In this document: piece after piece, positions 37,875 through 46,326 of the stretch
Numbering within the stretch: position 1 is the first letter of the stretch
Layout of the letters: every line of letters begins with the position of its first letter
Origin: Phenylobacterium deserti
GTDB lineage: Bacteria; Pseudomonadota; Alphaproteobacteria; Caulobacterales; Caulobacteraceae
Length of the DNA: 64,000 nucleotides
Assembly: GCA_943332615.1 (NCBI GenBank)
Contig: CALQQB010000002.1
Coordinates: 167,245 to 231,244 of the forward strand
Direction: 5' to 3'
The notes under the pieces: model-generated
What the model was told of the DNA's origin: nothing
Databases searched by the model: none
The model's input: only the letters and a program-made list of their open reading frames with translations
Made by a program: the position numbers and the translations under genes

Positions 37875-38606
37875 CTACCCCAGCCCCAGGGTCGAGATCA
37901 GTTGGGCCATGTCCGCCGGCGGCGGCGCCTCCAGCCGCTTGGTCCCGCCCGCCGGATGCGGGAAGCCCAGCGCCGTGGCGTGCAGCATCAGGCGCGGGAC
38001 CGCGTGGCCGTTCACCACCAGCGCCCCGCCATAGCGGGCGTCACCGGCGATCGGCCGCCCCAGCGCCGCCAGATGCACGCGCAGCTGGTGCATCCGCCCG
38101 GTCTGCGGCGCCAGTTCCATCAGCGCCGCGCCGGAGGCCTGGGCCAGGGTCCGATAGCGCGACACGGCGGTCTCGGCGTCCGGGTGATCGGCGGCGCAGA
38201 CCCGCATATAGGCCTCCCGCCCCTGCTCGTCCCTTCGCAGCGGCAGCTCGATCACGCCCCCTTTCGGATCGGGCGGGCCGGGCGTGACAATGGCCAGGTA
38301 GGTCTTGGAAAACGCCCGCCGCATCAGCGCCTTGCCGAGGAACCCCGCACCGGGCTTGGTCTTCGCCGTCAGGATCACCCCGGAGGTGTCGCGGTCCAGC
38401 CGATGGATCAGCCGCGGCCGCGCCTTGCCGGGCTTGGCGAACGCCCACAGCAGTTCGTCCAGGGTGTGGACCTGCCCCCGCCCGCCCTGGCTGGACAGCC
38501 CCGACGGCTTGTTCAACGCCAGAATCTCGGCGTCCTCATACATCACAAGGCCGCGCACGAAGGCGACCTCGTCGGCGGAAAGCTGGATCGTCCGGGGCGG
38601 TTTCAC
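37875..38606 (-). CDS. RluA-family pseudouridine synthase without S4 domain
   Basis: A 243-residue synthase. IHRLDRDTSGVILTAKT is the catalytic motif, MYEDAEILALNKPSGLSSQGG the preceding strand, and PQTGRMHQLRVHLAALG the later signature. There is no N-terminal S4 domain, so the protein resembles RluA/TruC/RluE-sized enzymes. The target uridine in rRNA or tRNA is not predictable. The start is GTG 38606, nine bases after the upstream membrane-protein gene. Confidence 0.85.
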   Translation of the reverse strand: MKPPRTIQLSADEVAFVRGLVMYEDAEILALNKPSGLSSQGGRGQVHTLDELLWAFAKPGKARPRLIHRLDRDTSGVILTAKTKPGAGFLGKALMRRAFSKTYLAIVTPGPPDPKGGVIELPLRRDEQGREAYMRVCAADHPDAETAVSRYRTLAQASGAALMELAPQTGRMHQLRVHLAALGRPIAGDARYGGALVVNGHAVPRLMLHATALGFPHPAGGTKRLEAPPPADMAQLISTLGLG

Positions 38607-38615
38607 CCCGTCCGT

Positions 38616-39053
38616 TTAGCGGAGCACGCCCCGCTTCGTCATCGTCCATGCGTACCAGATGAAGAACAGGCAGGCCGCGGCGATCACGCAGGGCAGGATC
38701 AGGTCCGCGCCCTTCGCCCCGTCCACCGCCGCGTAGGCCAGGTTTCCGAGGGCGCCCAGCAGCGAGATCACGAAGGCGTGGAACGCCCAGCGCATCCGCA
38801 GAAGCAGCAGGACCGACCCCGCCACCGAGCCCCACACCCCCGTCGCCCAGACCGCATGCATCCAGGACGGGTAGGTCGCCATGTGGGCGATCTGCGCCTC
38901 GGTCATGCCGGACTGCCGGTAGTAGGTCTCACCCTGCAGGTGGCTCATCGTGTAGTCGTAGCCGCCAAAGCCGTTCCAAAGCAGCGCGACGACCACCACC
39001 ACCCAGAACAGCCAGGACGTGGTTCGGCCCGTCTCTGAAATTTCTGTCGTCAT
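38616..39053 (-). CDS. four-helix membrane protein of unknown function
   Basis: A 145-residue protein with four predicted membrane helices: WLFWVVVVVALLWNGFGGYD, WMHAVWATGVWGSVAGSVLL, AFVISLLGALGNLAYAAV and LILPCVIAAACLFFIWYAWT. The WN-G-YDY element after helix 1 and the spacing resemble a family of small inner-membrane proteins of Caulobacterales and Sphingomonadales sometimes labelled 'sugar transporter', for which I know of no evidence. ATG 39053 has GGGAGG upstream. It sits before the pseudouridine synthase and is divergent from nothing. Confidence 0.65.
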   Translation of the reverse strand: MTTEISETGRTTSWLFWVVVVVALLWNGFGGYDYTMSHLQGETYYRQSGMTEAQIAHMATYPSWMHAVWATGVWGSVAGSVLLLLRMRWAFHAFVISLLGALGNLAYAAVDGAKGADLILPCVIAAACLFFIWYAWTMTKRGVLR

Positions 39054-39116
39054 GTCAGCCTCCCTCTCTGACCGGAGCCTAGGTCCGGGCCTGTGGGATA
39101 ACAATGACGGGCGAGA

Positions 39117-40421
39117 TCAGCCGTCCTTGCCCTGCCGCATCGCCGCCCAGCGCTCCAGCCGCTCCTTGATGCGGGCCTCACTGCCCTCCCCGCGCGGCTT
39201 GTAGAACTGGCGCCGGCCCATCTCGTCGGGGAAGTAGTTCTGCCCGGAAAACCCCTCTGGCGCGTCGTGGTCGTAGGCGTAGCCCTTGCCGTAGCCCAGG
39301 TCGCGCATCAGCTTGGTCGGCGCATTGCGGATATGGGCCGGCGGCATCAGCGACCCGGTTTCCTTGGCCGCCTTCATCGCCGCCCCGAACGCCACATAGA
39401 CCGCGTTCGACTTCGGCGCGCAGGCCAAGTGGACGGTCAGCTGCGCCAGCGCGATCTCACCCTCGGGGGAACCCAGGAAGTCGTAGGTGTCCTTGGCCGC
39501 ATTGGCGAGCACCAGGGACATGGGGTCGGCCTCGCCGATGTCCTCCGCCGCCGCTCGGATCAGCCGGCGCGCGATGAACAGCGGGTCCTCGCCCCCGGTC
39601 AGCATGCGCGCCAGCCAATAGAGCGCCGCGTCCGGGTCGGAGCCGCGGATCGACTTATGTAGGGCCGAGATGAGATTGTAGTGCTCCTCTCGGTCCTTGT
39701 CGTAGGCCGGGCTGCGCTTCTGTAGCACCTGGCCCAGCGCCTTGGTGTCGAGCGGCTTGGCCGTGCCGATGTTGAACAGGGTCTCGGCGAGCGTGAGCAG
39801 GTAGCGCCCGTCCCCGTCGGCCATGGCCATCAGCGCGAACCGCGCCTCCGGCTCCAGAGGCAGCGCCCGGCCCTCATGTTCTTCCGCCTTGGCCAGCAGG
39901 GTCTGCAGGGCCTCGTCATCCAGCCGCTTCAGCACGTAGACTTGGCTGCGCGACAGCAGCGCCCCATTCAGTTCGAACGACGGGTTCTCGGTGGTGGCGC
40001 CCACCAGGGTGACGATCCCCTCCTCCACAAAGGGCAGGAAGCCGTCCTGCTGGGCGCGGTTGAACCGGTGGATCTCGTCGACGAACAGCAGGGTCGCCTG
40101 GCCGGCGGCGCGGCGCACGCGAGCGGCCTCGAAGGCCTTCTTCAGGTCCGCGACGCCGGAGAACACCGCCGACAGCTGCTGGAATTCATACCCCGCCGCC
40201 TTGGCCAACAGCCGCGCGATCGTGGTCTTGCCGGTCCCGGGCGGCCCCCAGAGGATCATCGATGACAAGCGGCGCGCGCTGGCCATCCGCCCGATAGGCC
40301 CCTCGGGTCCCAGCAGGTGGTCCTGCCCCACCACTTCGCCCAGCGTCTGCGGCCGCAGCCGATCCGCCAGCGGCGACGGCTGTTGCGGCGTCAGGCCCGC
40401 AGCTTCAAAGAGGTCCGCCAT
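39117..40421 (-). CDS. rarA: replication-associated recombination protein RarA (MgsA)
   Basis: A 434-residue AAA+ ATPase acting at stalled replication forks. ADRLRPQTLGEVVGQDHLLG leads to Walker A WGPPGTGKTT (residues 59-66), Walker B LLFVDEIHRFNR, sensor ATTENPSFELNGALLSR and the C-terminal tetramerisation domain with HYNLISALHKSIRGSDPDAALYWLARML. Length and order match the RarA/WRNIP1 family. Monocistronic as far as visible, following a palindromic element. Confidence 0.95.
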   Translation of the reverse strand: MADLFEAAGLTPQQPSPLADRLRPQTLGEVVGQDHLLGPEGPIGRMASARRLSSMILWGPPGTGKTTIARLLAKAAGYEFQQLSAVFSGVADLKKAFEAARVRRAAGQATLLFVDEIHRFNRAQQDGFLPFVEEGIVTLVGATTENPSFELNGALLSRSQVYVLKRLDDEALQTLLAKAEEHEGRALPLEPEARFALMAMADGDGRYLLTLAETLFNIGTAKPLDTKALGQVLQKRSPAYDKDREEHYNLISALHKSIRGSDPDAALYWLARMLTGGEDPLFIARRLIRAAAEDIGEADPMSLVLANAAKDTYDFLGSPEGEIALAQLTVHLACAPKSNAVYVAFGAAMKAAKETGSLMPPAHIRNAPTKLMRDLGYGKGYAYDHDAPEGFSGQNYFPDEMGRRQFYKPRGEGSEARIKERLERWAAMRQGKDG

Positions 40422-40500
40422 GAGCGTCGCTTAGCACGATTTCTGGGGCCCGCGCCTGCGCCTGCGCGCGCCATGCGGCGGACCACCCCACCCCATGGTC

Positions 40501-40626
40501 GTCATCCCCCGGCTTGTCCGGGGGATCCATTAGCACCCAGTGGCGAACGCAGCCGGCAGCGTCGCCGCCGCGATGATACCCACCCTCACGCGACCAATGG
40601 GTCCCCCGGACAAGCCGGGGGATGAC
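40501..40626. repeat. 126-bp element with 30-bp inverted terminal repeats
   Basis: GTCATCCCCCGGCTTGTCCG followed by GGGGATCCATT (40501-40531) is repeated inverted at 40596-40626 with one difference. Each arm is itself a CCCCCGG-CTTGT-CCGGGGG hairpin. The interior has no coding frame. It is a MITE- or REP-like element in the rarA/protease gap, followed on the plus strand by GTTTTAG, so it may also terminate transcription. Confidence 0.85.
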
Positions 40627-40664
40627 AGTTTTAGAGAGTGCAACGCGTTGAGCGGCCCCCGACT

Positions 40665-42077
40665 TCACCCCTGAAACGTCGCCGTCACCTGCTGGCCGCC
40701 GCGCTCGATGGTCACCCGCCAGGTCTTCTGGGGCGCGGCGACCAGGTCGGCGAGGTTGCGGACGCTGGTGATCTTCAGGCCGTTCACCTCACGCACGATA
40801 TCGCCGGGGCGCAGGCCCAAGTTCAGGGCGAGACCGCGCCCGACGCCAGTGACCAGTACGCCCGGCCCGGCGAAGGCATCCAGGCCCAGTTCATCGGCCA
40901 CAGCAGGTGAAAGGTTCACAACCGTCGCGCCGTCGAACGGATTGCGGCCGGCCAGGGCGCGTTCGTCCCGGGCGGGTGTGGCCGGCGGCGGTTCCGCGCG
41001 TAGGGTGAGAGTCTGGTCGCGACCGTCAGCGCGCCGGACCAGCAGCGGCGCCTCATCGCCCGGACGGTGGTTGCCGATCGCGTAGCTGAGCGTGCCGACG
41101 TCAGGCACCGGCCGGCCGTCGATCTGCAGCACCACGTCACCCTGGCGCAGGCCGGCGCGGGCGGCCGGGCCGTTGGGCCACAGGTCGGCCACCAGTGCGC
41201 CCTGTGGCGTGGCCAGCCCCAGGGTGCGGGCGATCTCAGGCGTCACGCTCTGGGTCCGCGCGCCGAGCCAGGGCCGCACCACCGTGCGGCCGCCGCCGAC
41301 CGCCGTCTCCACCACCCGGCGCACCACGGCGGCCGGGATCGCGAAGCCGACGCCCGACGAACTGCCCGAGCGCGAGAGGATGAAACTGTTCACCCCGATC
41401 AGGTCGCCGTCCATGTCGATCAGCGCGCCGCCGGAGTTGCCCGGATTGATTGCCGCGTCGGTCTGGATATAGGCGCTGCCCGCCTCGCCATTGGGGTCGG
41501 TGGTGCGGTTCAGCGCCGAAACGATGCCGTTGGTCACCGTCTGGCCGACGCCGAACGGATCGCCGATGGCCAGCACCAGGTCGCCCACCTGGGTGTCGTT
41601 GCTGTCGTCCATGGGCAGCACGGCCAGGCGCTCGCCGGTCGGCAGGTCGATTTTCAGCACCGCCAGGTCGCGGCGCAGGTCGGCCAGCAACACTCGGGCC
41701 GGGAACTCGCGCCGGTCCGACAGCGCCACGGTGATCTCCTGGCCGCCCTCGATGACGTGGTTGTTGGTGACGATGACCCCGTCGGCCCGCACGATCACGC
41801 CGGAGCCCAGCGACTGGGCCACCCGCTGCTGCGGCGCGCCGCCGCTGAAAAGCGACCAGAACGGATCGACCTGCTGGCGCACCAGCCGCTTGGCCGAGAT
41901 GTTCACCACCGCGGGCGCGGCGCGGCGCACGACCGGCGCGAACGACGACTTCATGGAAACCGCGTCGGTGGGCGCGACGCGGTTCGGCTGGGCGAACGCC
42001 GCCACGGTCTGGGCGGCGGCGGGCGCCGCCAGCGCCAGGCCGGCCAGCAGCGAAATGAGGACGCGATGGGCGCGCAT
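40665..42077 (-). CDS. Do-like (DegP/DegQ) periplasmic serine protease
   Basis: A 470-residue S1C protease with a cleavable signal peptide (VLISLLAGLALAAPAAA). The catalytic triad is His107 (VTNNHVIEGG), Asp137 (LRRDLAVLKI) and Ser215 (NPGNSGGALI). Two PDZ domains follow (TPQGALVADLWPNGPAARAG near 285, LNLGLRPGDIVREVNG near 435). It would degrade or chaperone misfolded envelope proteins. Which of the several Caulobacterales DegP paralogues it is cannot be told. Confidence 0.92.
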   Translation of the reverse strand: MRAHRVLISLLAGLALAAPAAAQTVAAFAQPNRVAPTDAVSMKSSFAPVVRRAAPAVVNISAKRLVRQQVDPFWSLFSGGAPQQRVAQSLGSGVIVRADGVIVTNNHVIEGGQEITVALSDRREFPARVLLADLRRDLAVLKIDLPTGERLAVLPMDDSNDTQVGDLVLAIGDPFGVGQTVTNGIVSALNRTTDPNGEAGSAYIQTDAAINPGNSGGALIDMDGDLIGVNSFILSRSGSSSGVGFAIPAAVVRRVVETAVGGGRTVVRPWLGARTQSVTPEIARTLGLATPQGALVADLWPNGPAARAGLRQGDVVLQIDGRPVPDVGTLSYAIGNHRPGDEAPLLVRRADGRDQTLTLRAEPPPATPARDERALAGRNPFDGATVVNLSPAVADELGLDAFAGPGVLVTGVGRGLALNLGLRPGDIVREVNGLKITSVRNLADLVAAPQKTWRVTIERGGQQVTATFQG

Positions 42078-42178
42078 GAAATCTCCAGTAGATCGCGAAC
42101 GCCTGCAGCCTACTCAGGTTTAGTACGCAAAAAATGGCGGGATCGGCGCGGCGGGGTGTCAGGCGGCGTTGCAGAGCC

Positions 42179-43465
42179 CTACTGCGCCGCCGCGGCCCTG
42201 GCCGCGGCGGGCGGCGCATGACCGACCCGGACCGAGAGCAGGAAGGCGCAGACCAGCAGGGCCGAGGCGATGAGAATCGGCAGGCCCGGCAGGTGGAGGC
42301 TGGCGTCGTGGTGGATCGCCCAGGCGAAGGTCAGGCCGAAGATCATCGGGCCGATCACCGAGGCAATGCCTTGCAGACCCTGGTTCGCGCCCTGCAGCTG
42401 GCCCTGCTCCTGCGGTCCGACGCGCCGGGTCATCAGGCCCTGTAGGCCAGGTTGCATGAAGTTCAGCAGGGCGAACACCGGCGCCGAGGCCAGGTAGATC
42501 CAGCCGTTGGGGGCCAGGCCATAGAGCGCGAAGCCCAGCGCGCCGCCGATCGTTCCCAGCAGCAGCGACCCCCGCTCGCCGATCCGCGCCACGACCGGCC
42601 CCACCAGCTGGGTCTGCACCAGCACGCCCAGCAGGCCCGTGCCCATCATCGTCAGGCCCACGATGTCCGAGCCCCAGTGGTAGCGGTAGCCGGCGTAGAG
42701 CACAAAGATCGAGGGCAGAACCGTGTGCGCCAGCTGAAACAGGAACCCGACACAGGCCAGGCCGAACAGCTCGCCGTGCTTGCGCAGGAACGCCAGAGAG
42801 CCCAGCGGATTGGCCCGCCGCCAGTCGAACCTCGCCAGCCGACGCTCGGGCAGCAGCGACTCCGGCAGCACGAAATAACCATACAGCCAGTTGATCGCCG
42901 TGAGGCCCGCCGCCACCAGGAACGGCACGCGCAGCGCGAAGTCTCCCAGGTAACCGTGCATCAGGTCGCCAGCCAGGAAGCCGCCGAACGCTGGCCCCAC
43001 GAGGAAGCCGAACGAGAACGCCGAGCCCAGCAGGCCGAAGGTCTTGGCTCGGTCCTGCGGCGCGGTGACATCGGCCACATAGGCGTTGGCCGTCGAGAAG
43101 CTGGCCGCCGTCGCGCCGTTGATCAGCCGGCCGATGAACAGCCAGAGCAGGTTCGGCGCGAAGGCCATGACCAGGAAATCGACCGCCAGGCCGAAGAACG
43201 AAATCAGCAGCACCGGCCTGCGTCCGATCCGGTCCGACAGCATCCCCAGGATCGGGCCACAGAACAGCTGCATGACCCCCCAGGTGACGGAGAACACGAC
43301 GTTCCAGGTCGAGGCTGTGGCGGTGTCGCCGCCAACCATCTGCTTCAGCAGGTTCGGCAGTACCGGGATCATGATGCCGAACGAGATGGCGTTCATCAGG
43401 GCGCAGACGAAGATGAACCGGAACGCCGCCTGGCGCTGCTTCGTCGGGGGACTGGCATCGGTCAT
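42179..43465 (-). CDS. TetA-like MFS transporter
   Basis: A 428-residue major facilitator with 12 predicted helices. Motif A is GMLSDRIGRRPVLL between helices 2 and 3, and helix 1 reads FVCALMNAISFGIMIPVLPN. This pattern, and GRLINGATAASFSTANAYVADV in helix 4-5, fits the TCR/Tet class-A-like drug:H+ antiporters. Resistance to tetracycline is not implied; chromosomal members often have unknown substrates. ATG 43465 overlaps the TGA of the 29-residue membrane peptide. Confidence 0.87.
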   Translation of the reverse strand: MTDASPPTKQRQAAFRFIFVCALMNAISFGIMIPVLPNLLKQMVGGDTATASTWNVVFSVTWGVMQLFCGPILGMLSDRIGRRPVLLISFFGLAVDFLVMAFAPNLLWLFIGRLINGATAASFSTANAYVADVTAPQDRAKTFGLLGSAFSFGFLVGPAFGGFLAGDLMHGYLGDFALRVPFLVAAGLTAINWLYGYFVLPESLLPERRLARFDWRRANPLGSLAFLRKHGELFGLACVGFLFQLAHTVLPSIFVLYAGYRYHWGSDIVGLTMMGTGLLGVLVQTQLVGPVVARIGERGSLLLGTIGGALGFALYGLAPNGWIYLASAPVFALLNFMQPGLQGLMTRRVGPQEQGQLQGANQGLQGIASVIGPMIFGLTFAWAIHHDASLHLPGLPILIASALLVCAFLLSVRVGHAPPAAARAAAAQ

Positions 43466-43551
43466 GACGCGACTTTCGCAGACTTCGGCCCGCGCGCCAT
43501 CAACCCGATGGCGACCAGGGTCACAATGAAACAAATCAGCAACCGTTGCAT
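43462..43551 (-). CDS. 29-residue single-helix membrane peptide
   Basis: ATG 43551 to TGA 43462 encodes a 29-residue peptide: a Met-Gln-Arg start, one hydrophobic helix (LLICFIVTLVAIGLM) and a basic tail (ARGPKSAKVAS). The orientation rule would place the tail in the cytoplasm. The TGA overlaps the MFS ATG (ATGA), and the start is 10 bp after the SRPBCC stop, so it is placed exactly as an operon gene. No strong ribosome-binding site is visible. A role as an accessory peptide for the transporter is inference. Confidence 0.5.
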   Translation of the reverse strand: MQRLLICFIVTLVAIGLMARGPKSAKVAS

Positions 43552-43561
43552 CGCGATCCGG

Positions 43562-44038
43562 TCAACCCCCAAGCACCTTGGCTCCGACGGCGCGGATCTG
43601 CGCCTGCCAGAACTCAGCCAGCCGGGCCAGCAGGGCCTGGTCGGGGAACCCATGGCGGGCCGCGTTCTCAGCCGGAACCCGCTCGAAGCCACGGTGCTCG
43701 ACGCTGACCCGGGTCTCCTCGCCCACCGCCTCGAAACAGACCTCGACCTCGGTGTGAAGGTCCGGTGGAAAAGCCGCCTGTCGCCAGGAGAACACCAGCC
43801 GCGACGGTGGCTCCCAGGCCAGGACGCTGCCGATCTCGAAGACCTTGCCGTTGGCCAGGGTCTCGATCAACCGGCCGCCGTCGCCCGCCGGCTCGAACGC
43901 CAGCCGGCCGGGTGCGCGCGGCGTGGTCTGGAACAGCCCCTGCGGCCGCCACCAGTCACCGATCTCGGCGGTGAACACGGCGAACGCCCGCGCCGGCGTC
44001 GCCCTTACGCGCAAGGCGACATAGACCTTGGAGGTCAT
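43562..44038 (-). CDS. SRPBCC/AHSA1-domain protein
   Basis: A 158-residue hydrophobic-pocket protein. VYVALRVRATPARAFAVFTA, IGDWWRP, LAWEPPSRLVFSWRQ and VEVCFEAVGEETRVSVEHRG follow the AHSA1-like SRPBCC fold. It has no catalytic motif; such proteins bind small lipophilic ligands. ATG 44038 overlaps the end of the ArsR gene (ATGA). ArsR-AHSA1 pairs with VOC proteins are a common gene set of unknown purpose. Confidence 0.85.
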   Translation of the reverse strand: MTSKVYVALRVRATPARAFAVFTAEIGDWWRPQGLFQTTPRAPGRLAFEPAGDGGRLIETLANGKVFEIGSVLAWEPPSRLVFSWRQAAFPPDLHTEVEVCFEAVGEETRVSVEHRGFERVPAENAARHGFPDQALLARLAEFWQAQIRAVGAKVLGG

Positions 44039-44370
44039 CCCTCGCGCTCTATGTGCTCCTTGAACGCCGCCAGCTGCAGGCTCCACAGCCGTTCGCTCTC
44101 CTCCAGCCAGCGCAGCAGATGAACCATGGGTTCGGGCCTGAGGGCATAGATGCGGACTCGCGCGTCGAACTCGGGGTGGCTCTCTTCGACCAGGCCGCAG
44201 GCGCGCAGGGTTTTCAGGTGCCGGCTCATGGCCGGCGGGCTGATCTCCAGCGCGCGGGCCAACTCTCCGGCGGCGCGGGGCCGCTGGGCCAGCAGGTCCA
44301 CCACGCGGCGGCGATTGGGATCGGCCAGGGCGGCCAGGGTGTCGTCGAGGGCCGCGGCAGCCGCGCCCAT
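44035..44370 (-). CDS. ArsR-family transcriptional regulator
   Basis: A 111-residue winged-helix repressor: LAALADPNRRRVVDLLAQRP, ELARALEISPPAMSRHLKTL for the recognition helix, and LRACGLVEESHPEFDARVRI for the wing. No CxC metal-binding motif occurs in the helix, so it is not an arsenic or metal sensor of the classical type. It overlaps its neighbours on both sides and probably autoregulates this operon. Confidence 0.88.
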   Translation of the reverse strand: MGAAAAALDDTLAALADPNRRRVVDLLAQRPRAAGELARALEISPPAMSRHLKTLRACGLVEESHPEFDARVRIYALRPEPMVHLLRWLEESERLWSLQLAAFKEHIEREG

Positions 44371-44822
44371 CAGGTCCAGCCTTCGATCTTCAGCCCGCTG
44401 ACCGCCGCCGCCTCCTCGCGGCTCACGGCCTGAACCGTCTGACCCACCGTCCAGATATGCCCTTCAGGATCGCGGCAGCGATAGGTGCGGTCGCCATAGA
44501 ACTGGGTCTCGGGCTCCATGATGATCTCGAACCCGGCCGCCCGCGCTCGCTCACAGTGCGCATCGCAGTCGGTCGCGATGTGGATATGCACGGACTGGGT
44601 GTTCTTGCCGTCGATCGCCGCCGGGCTCCGGTGATCGTCGGTCCATTCGTTGCCGATCATGATCAGGGCGTCGCCAAAGGCCATCTCCGAGTGCGCCAGG
44701 TTCCCTTGGTCATCCTCGATCAGCATCACCAGCTCGAAGCCGAACCCGGCCGCAAGGAACGTCAGCGCCGCCTTCGGGTCCCGATAGCACAGCGCTGATG
44801 ACAGGGCGGTTCGATCAGCCAA
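44370..44822 (-). CDS. VOC (glyoxalase/bleomycin-resistance) family protein
   Basis: A 150-residue VOC protein with two beta-alpha-beta-beta-beta modules: ALCYRDPKAALTFLAAGFGF at the start, and YRCRDPEGHIWTVGQ at the end supplying a metal-site Glu/His pattern. His in SVHIHIATD is another candidate ligand. It resembles the PhnB-like subgroup. First gene of the VOC-ArsR-SRPBCC-peptide-MFS operon, all of which overlap or nearly touch. Confidence 0.85.
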   Translation of the reverse strand: MADRTALSSALCYRDPKAALTFLAAGFGFELVMLIEDDQGNLAHSEMAFGDALIMIGNEWTDDHRSPAAIDGKNTQSVHIHIATDCDAHCERARAAGFEIIMEPETQFYGDRTYRCRDPEGHIWTVGQTVQAVSREEAAAVSGLKIEGWT

Positions 44823-44889
44823 GACCGGCCTCCCGCAGAGACGTGGCAGTCAGACACTTCATAGTCATCTATTTCCGTTTTCGACAATA

Positions 44890-44918
44890 TTTATCATATA
44901 ACGCAACTAACAGGTCAA
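44890..44918 (-). promoter_or_regulatory. sigma-70-like promoter of the VOC-ArsR operon
   Basis: On the minus strand TTGACC (44913-44918) and GATAAA (44890-44895) are 17 bp apart in the only strongly AT-rich stretch of this region. The predicted start is near 44883, about 60 nt before the VOC ATG. Consensus prediction only. Confidence 0.45.
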
Positions 44919-45010
44919 GCCCAGGCGCAGCGTCCGGAGTCTCTGTGTCGCACCCAACCGAGGGACGGCTCGGATGCACGCAGGCGTTGGAAAGCCAGCG
45001 TCGGCCCGCT

Positions 45011-45604
45011 ATGGCGTCGAGCATGGCAGGGCTTGTGGCCTCGAATCTGGTGGCGGGACGGACGTGCGGAACCTGCACGGCCTGCTGCGTGCTGTTCCCC
45101 ATCGACCAGCCGGACCTGGTCAAGCCGGCGGGGGTGGCATGCCAGCATCTGGCGGGCGGCGGTTGCGGCCTGTATCCGGCTTGGCCGAAGGTCTGTGGCG
45201 AATGGTTCTGCGGGTGGCGGCGATTGCCAAGGCTCGGTGACGAATGGCGGCCAGATCGGTCGGGCATCGTGGTGGTGTTCGACGCCGAGGGCGTGCCAGC
45301 GGACTATCCGGAGCGGCCGGCGCTGAAGTTCATCCTGACCGGCCCGGACCAGGTGCTCTACACCCAGGCCTTCCTGGGTTACGTCGCCGGCTTGGTGGAC
45401 GCTCGCGTGCCGGCGCTGCTGGCCATCCCGGGCCCGGTCGGGACCTTCGGGGCCAAGTCCTTCCTGAACCGCCGCATCGAGCCGGCCGTCGCACGCCGCG
45501 ACGTCGGCGAGATGATCCGCGTCGTGGCCGAGACGCTGGCTATCCTGCGCGGCGGGGCGTTCGAGGCCGTCGCCTTCACCCACGGCGCGCCGCCCACAGG
45601 CTGA
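45011..45604 (+). CDS. YkgJ-like cysteine-cluster protein
   Basis: A 197-residue protein with the cysteine cluster CGTCTACC near residue 23, plus later Cys residues (GVACQHLAGGGCGLY, VCGEWFCGW), characteristic of the YkgJ/CxxCxxCC family that binds zinc or iron. The function of the family is unclear. ATG 45011 gives MASSMAGLVAS; ATG 45023 is equally possible since neither has a strong ribosome-binding site. The C-terminus (EAVAFTHGAPPTG) is family-typical. It converges on the rplQ operon. Confidence 0.78.
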   Translation: MASSMAGLVASNLVAGRTCGTCTACCVLFPIDQPDLVKPAGVACQHLAGGGCGLYPAWPKVCGEWFCGWRRLPRLGDEWRPDRSGIVVVFDAEGVPADYPERPALKFILTGPDQVLYTQAFLGYVAGLVDARVPALLAIPGPVGTFGAKSFLNRRIEPAVARRDVGEMIRVVAETLAILRGGAFEAVAFTHGAPPTG

Positions 45605-45613
45605 ACAGCCGAA

Positions 45614-45639
45614 AGCCCCCAAGGCGGACCTCGGAGGCT
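45614..45639 (-). terminator. terminator of the alpha operon (after rplQ)
   Basis: An 11-pair stem (45614-45624 with 45629-45639), loop TCCG. Two of its pairs are G-U in the minus-strand transcript but mismatched on the other strand, which supports termination of the rplQ transcript. The U-run is short (TTTC). Confidence 0.6.
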
Positions 45640-45667
45640 CTCAAATCTCAACCGATGTCGGAGAGGA

Positions 45668-46087
45668 TCAGTCCTCGCCGTAGGCGCCGGCGTCGGCGGT
45701 CGGGCCGGAGTCCTTGCCCTTTTCCGACGGATCGCGGTCCACCAGTTCGATCACGGCCATGGCCGCGTTGTCGCCGTGGCGGAAGCCCGCCTTCAGGACG
45801 CGGATGTAGCCGCCTTGGCGTTCCGCGTAGCGCGGGCCCAGCACGGCGAACAGCTTGCCGACCTGTTCCACATCGCGCACCTGGCTGATCGCCTGGCGGC
45901 GCGCATGCAGGGTGCCGCGCTTGCCGAGCGTGATCAGCTTCTCGACGAAGGGGCGCAGTTCCTTGGCCTTCGGCAGGGTGGTGACGATCTGCTCGTGTTT
46001 GATCAGGCTCGCCGACATGTTGGCGAACATCGCCGTCCGGTGAGCGGACGTGCGGCCCAGTTTGCGATGGGCTTTGCCGTGACGCAT
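45668..46087 (-). CDS. rplQ: 50S ribosomal protein L17
   Basis: A 139-residue protein starting [21 protein letters not shown]17 lies near the exit-tunnel side of the 50S subunit. The core matches E. coli L17 (127 residues); the extra C-terminal 20 residues are acidic ([18 protein letters not shown]). Last gene of the alpha operon. A 239-bp gap with hairpins separates it from rpoA, longer than usual. Confidence 0.95.
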   Translation of the reverse strand: MRHGKAHRKLGRTSAHRTAMFANMSASLIKHEQIVTTLPKAKELRPFVEKLITLGKRGTLHARRQAISQVRDVEQVGKLFAVLGPRYAERQGGYIRVLKAGFRHGDNAAMAVIELVDRDPSEKGKDSGPTADAGAYGED

Positions 46088-46261
46088 TTCATATCTCCTG
46101 GGCCACCTGGGCCCCGCCGGACGCTCCCGATCTGCGGGAGGGTGTCCTACCTAACCAAGTCCCAGCCTGCTCCCGCCTGGATCACGATGATGCGTCGGAG
46201 CCCTCCGCCGCTATGCGGCTTCATCGGGCCCAGACCGCCGAAGCGGCCCAGAGTCGGCGCG

Positions 46262-46317
46262 TGGAGCACGCTCAGGCGTGCTCCAATTCCTAAAACCAAA
46301 ATCTGTCAGGCAGATTC
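46262..46317 (-). other. two hairpins between rpoA and rplQ
   Basis: Reading in the transcription direction, just after the rpoA stop comes AATCTG-CCTGA-CAGATT (46300-46316) followed by TTTGGTTTTAG, a terminator-like arrangement. Then a perfect 9-bp palindrome GGAGCACGC/GCGTGCTCC (46263-46284) follows. They could attenuate rplQ relative to rpoA, or mark an mRNA processing site. Confidence 0.5.
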
Positions 46318-46326
46318 TGGGGTGTA

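Noticed and set aside
42179..43465. Acquired tetracycline-resistance gene
   Set aside because: TetA-like by family only; base composition matches the neighbours and no TetR regulator or mobile element is adjacent.
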